Made by a program: the position numbers and the translations under genes | DNA from: Anoxynatronum buryatiense | GTDB taxonomy: Bacteria; Bacillota; Clostridia; Peptostreptococcales; Tindalliaceae | Direction: 5' to 3' | Assembly (NCBI RefSeq): GCF_900182905.1 | Contig: NZ_FXUF01000013.1 | Span: forward strand, 1 to 64,000 | Length of the DNA stretch: 64,000 nucleotides | The notes under the pieces: generated by a model | The model's database searches: none | The model's input: the letters and a program-made list of their open reading frames with translations, nothing else | Told to the model about the DNA's origin: nothing | Part shown: positions 51,580 through 60,057 of the stretch, piece by piece | Layout: each line of letters opens with the position of its first letter | Position numbering within the stretch: position 1 is the stretch's first letter

Positions 51580-52455
51580 ATGTACCGCACCAGTGACATT
51601 GCCCGGAAAACCGGCATTCATCCCAACACGGTTCGGTTTTATGAACGCCTGGGGTTAATTTCTCCTGTCGCCCGCAGCACCAATGGCTACCGGGTTTTTG
51701 ATGACCGCCATTTGGTGCAGGTAAAGGTGCTTCGCTGCATTTATCTGGACGAATGGCCGGGTGAAGCCATTCGCAAGGCTTCTCTGAAAATCGTTGAAGC
51801 TCTGAAGGTCTGGGATCTGGAAACAGCCCGGCGTCATGCCCAGTCGTATCAGGCAACCATTGCCGCAGAAGCGGAAAAAGCCCTCTTGGCTATAGAAATT
51901 CTCAGCCAATGGGCGGCTAATTCCGAACTTATTTCTGAAACTGATTGGGTACCCAATGGTGCTTTGACATCTCCCAGTACTTTCACATCCCGGCGAACCA
52001 CCGGAGAAACCCTCCTGGAATCCTTTTACCCCTTGAAAATGCTTAACTCAGAGGAATTGCCTGCCTCTAAAGACATTCCAAACCCCAGTGACGTTCTAAA
52101 CCGCAGGGAAGCCGCCGCCCTCATCGGCGTCACCCCGGAGGCCCTGCGCAACTGGGAGCGGAATGACCTGATTCAGGTGCCCCGGCAGGGCCGGCACCAG
52201 ACCCGGTTTTACCGGCCACGGGAAATTCAGCGTCTCCAGGTGATCTATCTGCTGCGCCAGGCCCGGTTCAGCATGTCTGCCATTCACCGCTGTTTCACGC
52301 TGCTGGATGCAGGGCATCCCGAGGAAGCGTTGAACGCGCTGAAGCATCCCCATGCGGAAGCCCTCTGGACAGGCGACCGGTGGCTGGCAGTGCTGGAAAT
52401 GTTCGCCGCCAAGGCTGATGAGATTGACGACCTTCTCCGATCCATTGGTTGTTAA
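51580..52455 (+). CDS. Transcriptional regulator with two MerR-type DNA-binding domains
   Basis: This 291-residue protein has a first MerR winged helix at residues 1-70 (YRTSDIARKTGIHPNTVRFY, ERLGLISPVARSTNGYRVF) and a second at about 170-240 (LNRREAAALIGVTPEALRNW, ERNDLIQVPRQGRHQTRFY). A helical region lies between and after them. No metal-binding Cys is seen, so a small-molecule or structural role is more likely than metal sensing. GGAGGTGAGCG lies before the ATG. It follows the MoaE-like gene by 27 bases, probably one operon. Confidence 0.88.
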   Translation: MYRTSDIARKTGIHPNTVRFYERLGLISPVARSTNGYRVFDDRHLVQVKVLRCIYLDEWPGEAIRKASLKIVEALKVWDLETARRHAQSYQATIAAEAEKALLAIEILSQWAANSELISETDWVPNGALTSPSTFTSRRTTGETLLESFYPLKMLNSEELPASKDIPNPSDVLNRREAAALIGVTPEALRNWERNDLIQVPRQGRHQTRFYRPREIQRLQVIYLLRQARFSMSAIHRCFTLLDAGHPEEALNALKHPHAEALWTGDRWLAVLEMFAAKADEIDDLLRSIGC

Positions 52456-52456
52456 T

Positions 52457-52565
52457 CATTTCAGCCTCCTGTCTATTTGCCACTTATCGTTTCAGCCACC
52501 TGTCTATTTGCTTCCTATCGTTTCAGCCACCCATCTTTTCTGTCAATCATCTTTTCAACCCTCCA
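52457..52565. repeat. 31-bp tandem repeat, three and a half degenerate copies
   Basis: Units begin ATCATTTCAGCC or ATCGTTTCAGCC at about 52457, 52487, 52518 and 52545, the first two sharing CTGTCTATTTGC. They are contiguous, with no spacers. The tract fills the gap between the MerR gene and the peptidase gene. Confidence 0.8.
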
Positions 52566-52674
52566 TTGATACACCACCCCCTTGACAGATGGTAAGATGC
52601 CTGTGAAGGATGATCCGCAGACAATGATCAGCAGAGATGATCCTTCCATAAAATCTGATACGGGGGTATTTTAC

Positions 52675-53913
52675 ATGGAAGCAAATGTCTCAATGCCATC
52701 AAGTCTTGATCGTCATCTGGAAAAACTGGTGGTGGAAATGGGCCACCGGTCGGTGGGCAGCCCGGCCAACCAGAAGGCAGTGGCTTATGCCGCCGACACG
52801 CTAAATGCCTTGGGCTGGGAGGTGGCGCTTAACGCCTTTGACTGCATGGACTGGGATGAAGCACCGGTTCGCCTGCAGGTTGGCAGTCACCACTTCACCG
52901 CCTATGCCAGCCCCTATTCCCCTCCCTGTAACGTGAGGGTACCGCTGGTGGCGGCTGATTCACTGACCCAGCTTCAGGCTGCTGATCTGGAGCACCGGAT
53001 TCTCTTCATAAGTGGCGATCTGGCCAAAGAACAGCTGATGCCCAAAAACTTTGTTTTCTACAACCCGGAGGAACACCGGCATCTGATTGCCCTGCTGGAA
53101 GAAAAGAATCCTGCCGCCATCATCTGCGCCACAGGCCCGGGAGAAGGGCTCTCCAAGGGACTGAATCCTTACCCGGTTTTTGAAGACGGCGACTTTCACA
53201 TTCCCTCTGTTTATATGAAAGAAGAAGATGGAGAGCGCCTGCTTCACATCTGGCAGCAGCAGCCCGATGAGGAAATCTTGCTCGCTCACCAAAGCCGGCG
53301 CATCCCTTCCACCGGGCATAATCCAGTGGCCCGGAAAATAGGCACCGGCCAGAAAACCGATAGAAAGCGGATCCTCATCTGCGCCCATATCGACGCCAAA
53401 AAAACCACCCCCGGCGCCCTGGATAATACCACCGGCGTGGCGGTACTGCTGTCGTTGGCAGAAGCCCTGCAAGATTATCGGGGCCGGGACGATCTGGAAA
53501 TCATTCCCTTCAACGGCGAAGACTACTACGCTGTCTCCGGGCAAATGAACTACCTGCAGCAAAACGACGGAAAGTTTGATGACATCCGGCTGGTCATCAA
53601 CATCGACGGTGCCGGCCACGTTGATTCCAGAACAGCCCTTTCTTTCTACAACCTGTCGGAGGATGACATTGGAAAACTCTTGACCACCGCTGGCGGGTTT
53701 TCTTCTCTGGAGCAGGGGGAAGCCTGGTATGAAGGAGATCACTCCATTTTTCTCCAGCAGGGCGTTCCCTGCATGACCGCCACCTCCTCCAACCTTCGGG
53801 ATGGGGTCATGACCATTTCTCACACCAGCCATGATACCCTTGACAAGGTGAATCTGTCGCTGCTGGAAGAATTGGTTGCATTTCTCCGTGATGTGATCAT
53901 CACCCCGCCATAA
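52675..53913 (+). CDS. M28 family zinc aminopeptidase
   Basis: This protein of about 412 residues has the di-zinc M28 ligands in ILICAHIDAKKTTPGALDNTTG (split: CAHIDAK and PGALDNTTG), PFNGEDYYAVSGQ, VINIDGAGH and ISHTSHDTLDKV. A PA-like insert lies at about residues 60-200. The Asp before the catalytic Glu (NGED) follows the family. No signal peptide is seen, so it acts in the cytoplasm as a peptidase or dipeptide-processing enzyme. ATG 52675 aligns with the start of the folded domain, but in-frame ATG 52624 or 52597 could also be used; the frame opens at a TTG at 52582. Confidence 0.85.
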   Translation: MEANVSMPSSLDRHLEKLVVEMGHRSVGSPANQKAVAYAADTLNALGWEVALNAFDCMDWDEAPVRLQVGSHHFTAYASPYSPPCNVRVPLVAADSLTQLQAADLEHRILFISGDLAKEQLMPKNFVFYNPEEHRHLIALLEEKNPAAIICATGPGEGLSKGLNPYPVFEDGDFHIPSVYMKEEDGERLLHIWQQQPDEEILLAHQSRRIPSTGHNPVARKIGTGQKTDRKRILICAHIDAKKTTPGALDNTTGVAVLLSLAEALQDYRGRDDLEIIPFNGEDYYAVSGQMNYLQQNDGKFDDIRLVINIDGAGHVDSRTALSFYNLSEDDIGKLLTTAGGFSSLEQGEAWYEGDHSIFLQQGVPCMTATSSNLRDGVMTISHTSHDTLDKVNLSLLEELVAFLRDVIITPP

Positions 53914-53949
53914 TCTGAGAGCCCTTCACGTCTAAGCCAGCTCTTGAAT

Positions 53950-54060
53950 AAGTAGAAAGCTGATTTCAATGGGTGATCTTTACAGATCGCCCATTTACTT
54001 TCAGCCTCCCCTCATCAAACCGTACGTGAGGTTTTCCCTCATACAGCTTTCCTATACGCT
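53950..54060 (-). pseudogene. 3' relic of a second group II intron (domains V and VI)
   Basis: The minus strand of 54017-54049 folds as a domain V-like helix (AAGCTGTATGAGG...CCTCACGTACGG). It is followed by GAGGGGAGG and a hairpin TGGGCGATCTGTAAAGATCA (domain VI-like, 53970-53993). No maturase remains in the adjacent 150 bases up to the MFS gene. It is unrelated in detail to the intact intron at 19577-21480. Confidence 0.65.
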
Positions 54061-54207
54061 TCATCAAGTGCAGTTACGGCTGTTCCCTAAGCGAGTTTTA
54101 GCAGTCTGCCTTCAATCAGTTCTTTGACGGTCTGCCAGTTACTTCATTTGTTCCTGTTGGAACGACATTTATTATAGTGTAGAAGAAACAGTTCCCTGAT
54201 AGAGCAG

Positions 54208-55539
54208 TTACGTCTTGCCAGTCATTTCACCGACATGGTTGAGATATAAAAAAATGACCATGATCAATGTCAATAAGATCGTGGTGACCAGCACTGTCCA
54301 GTGCATGGCAACCCTCTCCAGAATCAGGCCGAAAAGCAAGGCACCCAGTGGTATGCCACCCCGTGAAATCATACCCACCAGTGAAAAAACCCGGGACATA
54401 TACTCATTTGGCGTGGCTTGCTGTATGCGGCTCTGCACCGGAATAGAAACAAACATGGCCCCTCCGCTGAAAAGTCCCAGCACCCCTGCCAACAAGATAA
54501 AATACAGGAGTGTGTCGTTACCGAGTAGTGTTAAACTGGAGGGAAAGAGCAGTATGGAAAACAGCAACATCGCGCTTAAAAGCAGGGTGCATCCTGCAAT
54601 CAGGGGATCGGTTACCTTCTCTTTCTTTTCTTTCTTATCTTTCTTATCTTTCTTATCTTTCTTATCTTTCTTATCTTTCTTATCTTTCTTGCCAAATAAG
54701 CTGCCTGCCAGAATACTGCCCAGCAGTGCCCCTGCAATGATGACTGTTTGCAAATACCCATAATGTGCATCTGAATAGGCTAAGCTTCCCTTAAAAAACA
54801 GTGGCAGCATGACGCTGAACACGGGTTGTATCACAAAATAGATAACCAGCAGAAAATAGCTCAGCTTGCGGATCAGATGATTGTTGACGACAAATTTTAT
54901 TCCTTCCAGCAGGTCATGCATCATTCCTTTGACACCTTCTGGTGCATTTTGTTGAAGATGGGTGTACCGGATCATCGTCTCACTGATGCCAGACATTAAA
55001 AATGAAATGCCATTCACAAAAAACACCATGGTCACGCCCACATGTGCATACAAGGCGGCTCCGATGATTGGGCCGATGAGCACAGATCCGCTCCTGGCAG
55101 TGGCGACCCTGGCATTGTACCGGGTCAACTCTCCTTTATCCACCAGCTGGGGCAGCATTCCCCTTGTGGCAGGTTCAAACAGGCCATTGAGTAATGAAAT
55201 CACGGCCTGCACTGCCAATAAGAGGGGGAGTGTCATCCGGCCCCAATGGGACATTAACCCCAAGCCTGCTATTACTCCCCCACTGACCATGTCTGTGGCA
55301 ACCATGATTTTTTTTCGGTTTATTCGGTCACCCATCACACCGGCAAATGGATAGACTAAAAGTGCCGGCAGTAGTGATAAGAAGGCAAACAGTCCGATGG
55401 TTGATGCTGACCCACCCATGTCAATGATGTAGAGTGGCATGATCATCATTTGGATGCTGGTGCCTGTATCTGAGACAATCCTTCCCCCCAGAAATAAAAG
55501 GAAGTTGGTATTAATCGATTTCTTTTCTCCTTTTCCATT
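54208..55539 (-). CDS. MFS transporter with lysine-rich repeat loop
   Basis: This 443-residue protein of the enterobactin-exporter-like MFS group has about twelve helices and the motif GVMGDRINRKKIMVATDMVSG (split: GVMGDRINRKK, the loop 2-3 motif). A cytoplasmic loop after about residue 233 contains KKDKKDKKDKKDKKDKKDKK followed by EKKEK, encoded by a 9-bp repeat. ATG 55539 lies 17 bases after the rifamycin phosphotransferase stop, so the two are one operon. Drug export is plausible; the substrate is unknown. Confidence 0.88.
   Translation of the reverse strand, partial: NGKGEKKSINTNFLLFLGGRIVSDTGTSIQMMIMPLYIIDMGGSASTIGLFAFLSLLPALLVYPFAGVMGDRINRKKIMVATDMVSGGVIAGLGLMSHWGRMTLPLLLAVQAVISLLNGLFEPATRGMLPQLVDKGELTRYNARVATARSGSVLIGPIIGAALYAHVGVTMVFFVNGISFLMSGISETMIRYTHLQQNAPEGVKGMMHDLLEGIKFVVNNHLIRKLSYFLLVIYFVIQPVFSVMLPLFFKGSLAYSDAHYGYLQTVIIAGALLGSILAGSLFGKKDKKDKKDKKDKKDKKDKKEKKEKVTDPLIAGCTLLLSAMLLFSILLFPSSLTLLGNDTLLYFILLAGVLGLFSGGAMFVSIPVQSRIQQATPNEYMSRVFSLVGMISRGGIPLGALLFGLILERVAMHWTVLVTTILLTLIMVIFLYLNHVGEMTGKT
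54634..54687. repeat. In-frame 9-bp repeat CTTATCTTT, six copies, encoding (Lys-Lys-Asp)n
   Basis: Six identical CTTATCTTT units with degenerate flanking copies keep the MFS frame open. The unit is the same length as, and similar in composition to, the intergenic CTTACACTT array at 4425. Confidence 0.95.
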
Positions 55540-55555
55540 CATATGCGTTACCCCA

Positions 55556-58180
55556 TTAGATAATTTCCACATACCCCTCCGTGCCATTGACACGAATTTG
55601 CTGTCCGTCGGTGATCAGGGTTGTGGCGTTTTCAACCCCTACCACCCCTGGAATACCGTACTCCCGGGTTACAACGGCTCCGTGGGTCATCAATCCCCCC
55701 ACCTCTGTGACGATCCCCTTGATAGACACAAACAAGGGTGTCCAGCTGGGATCCGTGAAGGCGGTTACCAAAATGTCACCATCTTCAATCACTGCGTCCT
55801 CCAGCTTCAACACTACCCTGGCCCTTCCTTCAACGGTGCCTGAGGAAACGGGCACTCCAACCAGGGCGCCTGCTGGCACATGGTTTGTGTTGTACGTTCC
55901 TGAGATCACTTCACCTTCAGAGGTCATCACCCTGGGTGGCGTCATTTTTTCAAATTGCCGGTACGCTTCTTTTCGCTGAGAAATAAGGCCATCATCCAGG
56001 GTTTGTGTGCGAACCGCATGGCGAAATTCCTCAAAGGACAGGTGGAAAACATCTTCTGCTTCCTTGATAAGTCCCTTTTCCTGTAACGCCTGGGCCTCTT
56101 TCAACAGAGCCCTTTTATACACCTGGAAACGCTTGATGAAAGAGTATTTGGGATACTCCCTGAAACCAATGACATTTCGTAAAACAGCAATCATTCTCCT
56201 GGTTCTTTTCGCTTTGCCCTTCCCCCCTGGCAATTGTTCCAATCGGCTTAAAAGTTCCCGCTCCTTCGCCAAGGCTTCCTGGCGTCCCTGCTCATACCTG
56301 GCGGTGCCTGAGACTTGCTCAACACTGCTAATGTTGCTGAGAATCATGGGCACGAGCATGGTTGGTTTTTCGCTCCAACGGGTTTTTGTGATGTCAATTT
56401 CACCGGGGCAACGCATACCGTATTGATGGAGAAAAATCCTTATTGCTTTTACCACTTCTTCTCCACCATCCACCTTTGACAGGTCTTCAAGAAAAGTTTT
56501 TTCTGATGGATGGTGCAGGTAGTCAATCACCTCTGGGTACCGGCGCGCCTGCTCTGCTATCTCTAACAGTGCAAATCCCATTTCTGTGGTCACATTGTTC
56601 TTCGCCGATTTGGAAAGCACATCGACTGCGCCTTTTTCGCCCAGCCATTTTTCCATTTTCTTGTTTATCCAGTTTGACACAAATCCTCCAACCACCATCA
56701 TCTTCATGTTTTCCCGGCCAGTCAGCACAGCTTTAAGGTTTTTTGTGTCCTCCTCAATGAACTCAAACAGGTCATCCCCTGACAAGGTGCTGATCTTCTG
56801 CTCCATGTCCTCAATTTGTTTTTCGTTGGACGCGATGAGGGTTTCAACGGCCTTGTCATCATTTTTCAAGTACACCTTGATGGCCGGAAGAATCCAGGAC
56901 AAGGCGCCCGAGCCTGCGTTAATGGATGTTTTACCCCTGGGAAGGTTTTTGACAAACCCCTTGCGCTGCATCAAATTCTCCAGGGCATTTTTCATCAGAA
57001 TGTCCGCATTTCCGGTACTGGCGATTAACACTTTTCTGCTAATGGGTGAAGCCAGGTCATAGGTTCCATCGATGAAAAGCCTTCCACCGGCTGGGGTTAG
57101 GTTTTGCCCAAACCAGAATGACAACATTTGGCAAAAGGAGATGCCCAGGGGTTTTATGTCTTCTGTCATCATCTGCAGGTGCCCTAAGGAGAAGTAGACG
57201 CGGTGCTTTGAATCTTCAGAGGCCGGCAGGGGGTATAAGGTGGTAATGGGCCGGCTTTGAACAATGTAAAACCTTCCCTCAAACAGGCACCATTCAATGT
57301 CTTGGGGATGCCCGAAGTATGCCTCAATGTGCCGACCGATTGCTTCCAGCTGTAAGATCTGTTCATCTGTTAAGGTTTGCATCTTTTGCTTATCTTTATC
57401 AATCTCACGCGCCACTGTTCCACCCTGGTTCAACGGACTGATTACTTTTTCTTTGATGGAGATATTTTTATCAATAATCCTTCCATCCCGCACTTTGTAA
57501 TTGTCTGCATTAACGATCCCTGACACCAGGGCTTCTCCCAGGCCAAAGCTGGCGTCAATGGAAAGTACCTTTCGGTTGAATGTGACCGGATCTGCCGTAA
57601 ACAGAATGCCGGAAGCTTCCGGATAAATCATTTCCTGAACAACCACGGACAACCATACTTTTCGGTGGTCGAATCCGTTTTGCATGCGATATATTACAGC
57701 TCTGTCTGTGAAGAGTGAAGCCCAGCATTTCCGAACGTGATGGAGGATGGCGTCGATGCCCATGATGTTCAGGTAGGTGTCCTGCTGCCCGGCAAAGGAA
57801 GCCAGGGGCAAGTCTTCAGCAGTTGCGCTGGAACGTATGGCATAGGCTTTATGTTCACCAAGCCTCACAAAAGATGCAGTGATTTCCTGTTTTATTTCTT
57901 CGGCCATTTCAAGGTTTTCAATGGTGTTTCGGATTTTTCCACTGATTTCACCAATCTTCCTAATATCCCTGGTTTTCAGTAAAGACAACTGGTCTAACAA
58001 TGTGCTGAGTGCTTCTTCCTTCATCATTGTCTTTTGATACGCTTCTGTGGTCACACAAAAACCTTCCGGCACCATGATGCCTTCCATGTGAGTGAGTTCC
58101 CCTAAATGCAGTCCTTTTCCGCCAACTTCCATTAGTTTCGTATGATCTATCTCATTAAAAGTGAGTACATATGTGTTCAT
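55556..58180 (-). CDS. rph: Rifamycin-inactivating phosphotransferase (Rph)
   Basis: This 874-residue three-domain enzyme closely resembles Listeria and Bacillus Rph. The ATP-grasp domain (about residues 1-310) starts YVLTFNEIDHTKLMEVGGKG and has YAIRSSATAEDLPLASFAGQ and DIEWCLFEGRFYIVQSRPIT. A rifamycin-binding region spans about 320-750 (YGMRCPGEIDITKTRW). The swivelling His domain (about 770-874) has the phospho-His in EVGGLMTHGAVVTREYGIPG (His about 833). It phosphorylates the ansa C21 hydroxyl of rifamycins, releasing AMP and phosphate. The ATG at 58180 has GGAGGGGA upstream. A phosphoenolpyruvate synthase function is less likely on motif grounds. It is divergent from a TetR gene with operator-like repeats between. 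Confidence 0.85.
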   Translation of the reverse strand: MNTYVLTFNEIDHTKLMEVGGKGLHLGELTHMEGIMVPEGFCVTTEAYQKTMMKEEALSTLLDQLSLLKTRDIRKIGEISGKIRNTIENLEMAEEIKQEITASFVRLGEHKAYAIRSSATAEDLPLASFAGQQDTYLNIMGIDAILHHVRKCWASLFTDRAVIYRMQNGFDHRKVWLSVVVQEMIYPEASGILFTADPVTFNRKVLSIDASFGLGEALVSGIVNADNYKVRDGRIIDKNISIKEKVISPLNQGGTVAREIDKDKQKMQTLTDEQILQLEAIGRHIEAYFGHPQDIEWCLFEGRFYIVQSRPITTLYPLPASEDSKHRVYFSLGHLQMMTEDIKPLGISFCQMLSFWFGQNLTPAGGRLFIDGTYDLASPISRKVLIASTGNADILMKNALENLMQRKGFVKNLPRGKTSINAGSGALSWILPAIKVYLKNDDKAVETLIASNEKQIEDMEQKISTLSGDDLFEFIEEDTKNLKAVLTGRENMKMMVVGGFVSNWINKKMEKWLGEKGAVDVLSKSAKNNVTTEMGFALLEIAEQARRYPEVIDYLHHPSEKTFLEDLSKVDGGEEVVKAIRIFLHQYGMRCPGEIDITKTRWSEKPTMLVPMILSNISSVEQVSGTARYEQGRQEALAKERELLSRLEQLPGGKGKAKRTRRMIAVLRNVIGFREYPKYSFIKRFQVYKRALLKEAQALQEKGLIKEAEDVFHLSFEEFRHAVRTQTLDDGLISQRKEAYRQFEKMTPPRVMTSEGEVISGTYNTNHVPAGALVGVPVSSGTVEGRARVVLKLEDAVIEDGDILVTAFTDPSWTPLFVSIKGIVTEVGGLMTHGAVVTREYGIPGVVGVENATTLITDGQQIRVNGTEGYVEII

Positions 58181-58199
58181 ACAAATCCCCTCCAGATAA

Positions 58200-58291
58200 A
58201 TATGAAATATTCATCTTGTTTATTTCATATTATACCTTCAAAACCAGGATGTCAATGTATTTATGAGATATATTATTGATATATTTCATAT
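58200..58291. promoter_or_regulatory. rph promoter with TetR operator-like repeats
   Basis: For rph (minus strand) a -35 TTGACA (58250-58255), 17-base spacer and -10 TAATAT (58227-58232) are present. Inverted ATATGAAAT copies lie at 58200-58208 and 58222-58230 (overlapping the -10). A second dyad of TATGAGATATAT/ATATATTTCATA spans 58262-58290. The adjacent TetR gene product is the expected ligand-responsive repressor. Confidence 0.68.
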
Positions 58292-58322
58292 TTTTTGATA
58301 CACTTAGGGTGAGGTGAATGAG

Positions 58323-58895
58323 ATGAATGGATTTGAACTTCGCAGGGAAAAGAAAAAGAAAGATATCTTGCAGGCTGCTCTCCAGCTTTTTTCAATGCAT
58401 GGCATCAAAAATGTGAGTATTGCTGAAATCGCCGAGAAAGCCAATGTGTCTCAGGTGAGTATCTATAACTTTTTTGAAAGCAAAGAAAACCTGGCAAGGC
58501 AGGCGTTCTTTAAAATGATGGATGACATCATGAGCCATTTGGATGAGTTGGTTGAAAGCGATTTGTCCTTCAGGGAAAAAGTCACTCAGATGCGGTCTGT
58601 GTCCATTGAATCTGGTAATCACTTTAACGACATCTTTAACCAGATTGATTTTATCAAGGACCCACAAATTCTGAAATTTCTCGATGAATATGGTAAAAAC
58701 AGATCCATCCCTTTGTTTATGAAACTCATTGAACAGGGAAAACGAGAAGGGTCTCTGGACAAGAACATTTCCTCTGAATCAGTTTTAATCTACATCAATG
58801 CCATCAGTAAAGCCCTTCAATCAAACCTGAGTAAAAAAGTGCGGGGTGATTTAGGCGACTTGTTCTTTTACGGCTTGTTTGGATCGAGTGATTAG
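58323..58895 (+). CDS. TetR family transcriptional regulator
   Basis: This 190-residue protein has a TetR helix-turn-helix at about residues 20-60 (IAEIAEKANVSQVSIYNFFE) and a helical ligand domain. ATG 58323 has GAGGTG upstream; a GTG at 58314 is in frame. It is divergent from rph with 142 bases between and several operator-like repeats, so it probably represses rph and the MFS gene. An M23 peptidase gene follows after 63 bases. Confidence 0.88.
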   Translation: MNGFELRREKKKKDILQAALQLFSMHGIKNVSIAEIAEKANVSQVSIYNFFESKENLARQAFFKMMDDIMSHLDELVESDLSFREKVTQMRSVSIESGNHFNDIFNQIDFIKDPQILKFLDEYGKNRSIPLFMKLIEQGKREGSLDKNISSESVLIYINAISKALQSNLSKKVRGDLGDLFFYGLFGSSD

Positions 58896-58957
58896 TTTAT
58901 CCATTAGTGACTAGTTTAACCATAACAGATAGGTTAACTTTGCACAGGAGGTATGAG

Positions 58958-59650
58958 ATGTTTATTGAACACGAGCCGATTATTGTACAATTTCCCTTGA
59001 GGGGTGAATGGCTCTCTCCCAACACTCCCGGAACAAGAATTCCGAGTCATGGCACCAACAAATTAGGAACAAGGTATGCGTATGACTTCATTCAGGTGGA
59101 TTGGAACAGAAAGGGCTGGCCTGCCTATCGCGTCAGCTTGCCGCAATATCTTCTATTGGGGGCTCGATTGCATGAATACTATTGTTGGGGCCAAGAGGTA
59201 TATGCGCCTTGTGATGGAATCATTGTCCAAGCTGAGGATGGTTATGTAGAAAGATCTCGAACGCATTTGCTCACAGATATGATTAATGCATATAAAAATG
59301 CACATTTTTTTGACCCGGAAAAAGACGACTTACAAACAGTTGCCGGCAACTACATCATTGTGAAATATGGTGATGATGTGTATGCTGCACTTGTCCATCT
59401 ACAAACAGGGTCTATTCTGGTATCAGTTGATCAGCGTGTAAAAAAAGGTGACGTTATTGGCAGAGTGGGTCATTCAGGCAATTCTTTCGCACCGCATTTG
59501 CATTTTCAGCTTATGGATAGCATTGACATGAACACTGCAAAGGGATTGCCTTGTGCTTTTGAGCAATACGAAGTATTCCAGGCTGGCGAGTGGAAAAAAG
59601 TGTTTAATGGTGTTCCTACCGATAAAGATCGGATCAGGTTTGGTATCTAA
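58958..59650 (+). CDS. M23 family metallopeptidase-like protein without signal peptide
   Basis: This 230-residue protein has an M23/LytM fold. Zinc ligands are in GTRIPSHGTNKLGTRYAYDF (His and Asp) and SGNSFAPHLHFQL (HxH), and a beta-barrel core is seen in PCDGIIVQAEDG and VKKGDVIGRVGHSG. No signal peptide or membrane segment is present, unusual for a cell-wall peptidase, so it may act inside the cell or not at all on murein. AGGAGGT lies seven to eight bases before ATG 58958. It follows the TetR gene closely. Confidence 0.8.
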   Translation: MFIEHEPIIVQFPLRGEWLSPNTPGTRIPSHGTNKLGTRYAYDFIQVDWNRKGWPAYRVSLPQYLLLGARLHEYYCWGQEVYAPCDGIIVQAEDGYVERSRTHLLTDMINAYKNAHFFDPEKDDLQTVAGNYIIVKYGDDVYAALVHLQTGSILVSVDQRVKKGDVIGRVGHSGNSFAPHLHFQLMDSIDMNTAKGLPCAFEQYEVFQAGEWKKVFNGVPTDKDRIRFGI

Positions 59651-59739
59651 AACCAACTGAATATACTCGTTCGTAACAGGCATCTATTCAGCCTGAAGAA
59701 ACAATGCTGAAGCAATCTTCTCTTTAGCTGACAACCGTC
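59651..59739. other. Gap with no feature
   Basis: No gene or structure is evident here before the IS3 remnant. Confidence 0.3.
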
Positions 59740-59935
59740 TTAGTCATTATTTCCCGGGGTTATCTGCGACAGATTATGGGTAGTACACGACCGCTTTCTA
59801 TGCCATTTTCGTAGATGGCGCTGGATTAGCTGTTCTTTGAACTTTGGGGTGTTGCTTCTGCGTGTTCGTTTGGTCATGGTTTTCAACTCCTCTAATTTAG
59901 GGCACATGCCCTTAACGGTTCTGTCCAATTAAGTA
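59740..59935 (-). pseudogene. IS3-family orfA fragment
   Basis: The frame from ATG 59877 begins MTKRTRRSNTPKFKEQLIQR, the typical start of an IS3-type orfA. After about 22 codons it turns non-homologous (KWHRKRSCTTHNLSQ). The sequence TGTCCAATTAAGTACAACC near 59924-59942 resembles an IS3 left end. No orfB is present. Confidence 0.6.
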
Positions 59936-60057
59936 CAACCTATCCAGTTTGTCACGTAGAAAAGCTGAACACCTCCATTGATGATGTTCAGCTTAATGTT
60001 CATTCTTTTGCTCAAATGCTTTCATGCTAAGGTTTAGATATTATTTCTTTTTTTTAC

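Noticed and set aside
52457-52565. Possible CRISPR array from 31-bp repeats
   Set aside because: The units are contiguous and degenerate with no spacers, and no cas genes are in the window.
55556-58180. Phosphoenolpyruvate synthase as the function of the 874-residue enzyme
   Set aside because: The domain order, the GGLMTHGAV His-domain motif and the long central region match rifamycin phosphotransferases, not PEP synthase, which lacks the rifamycin domain.
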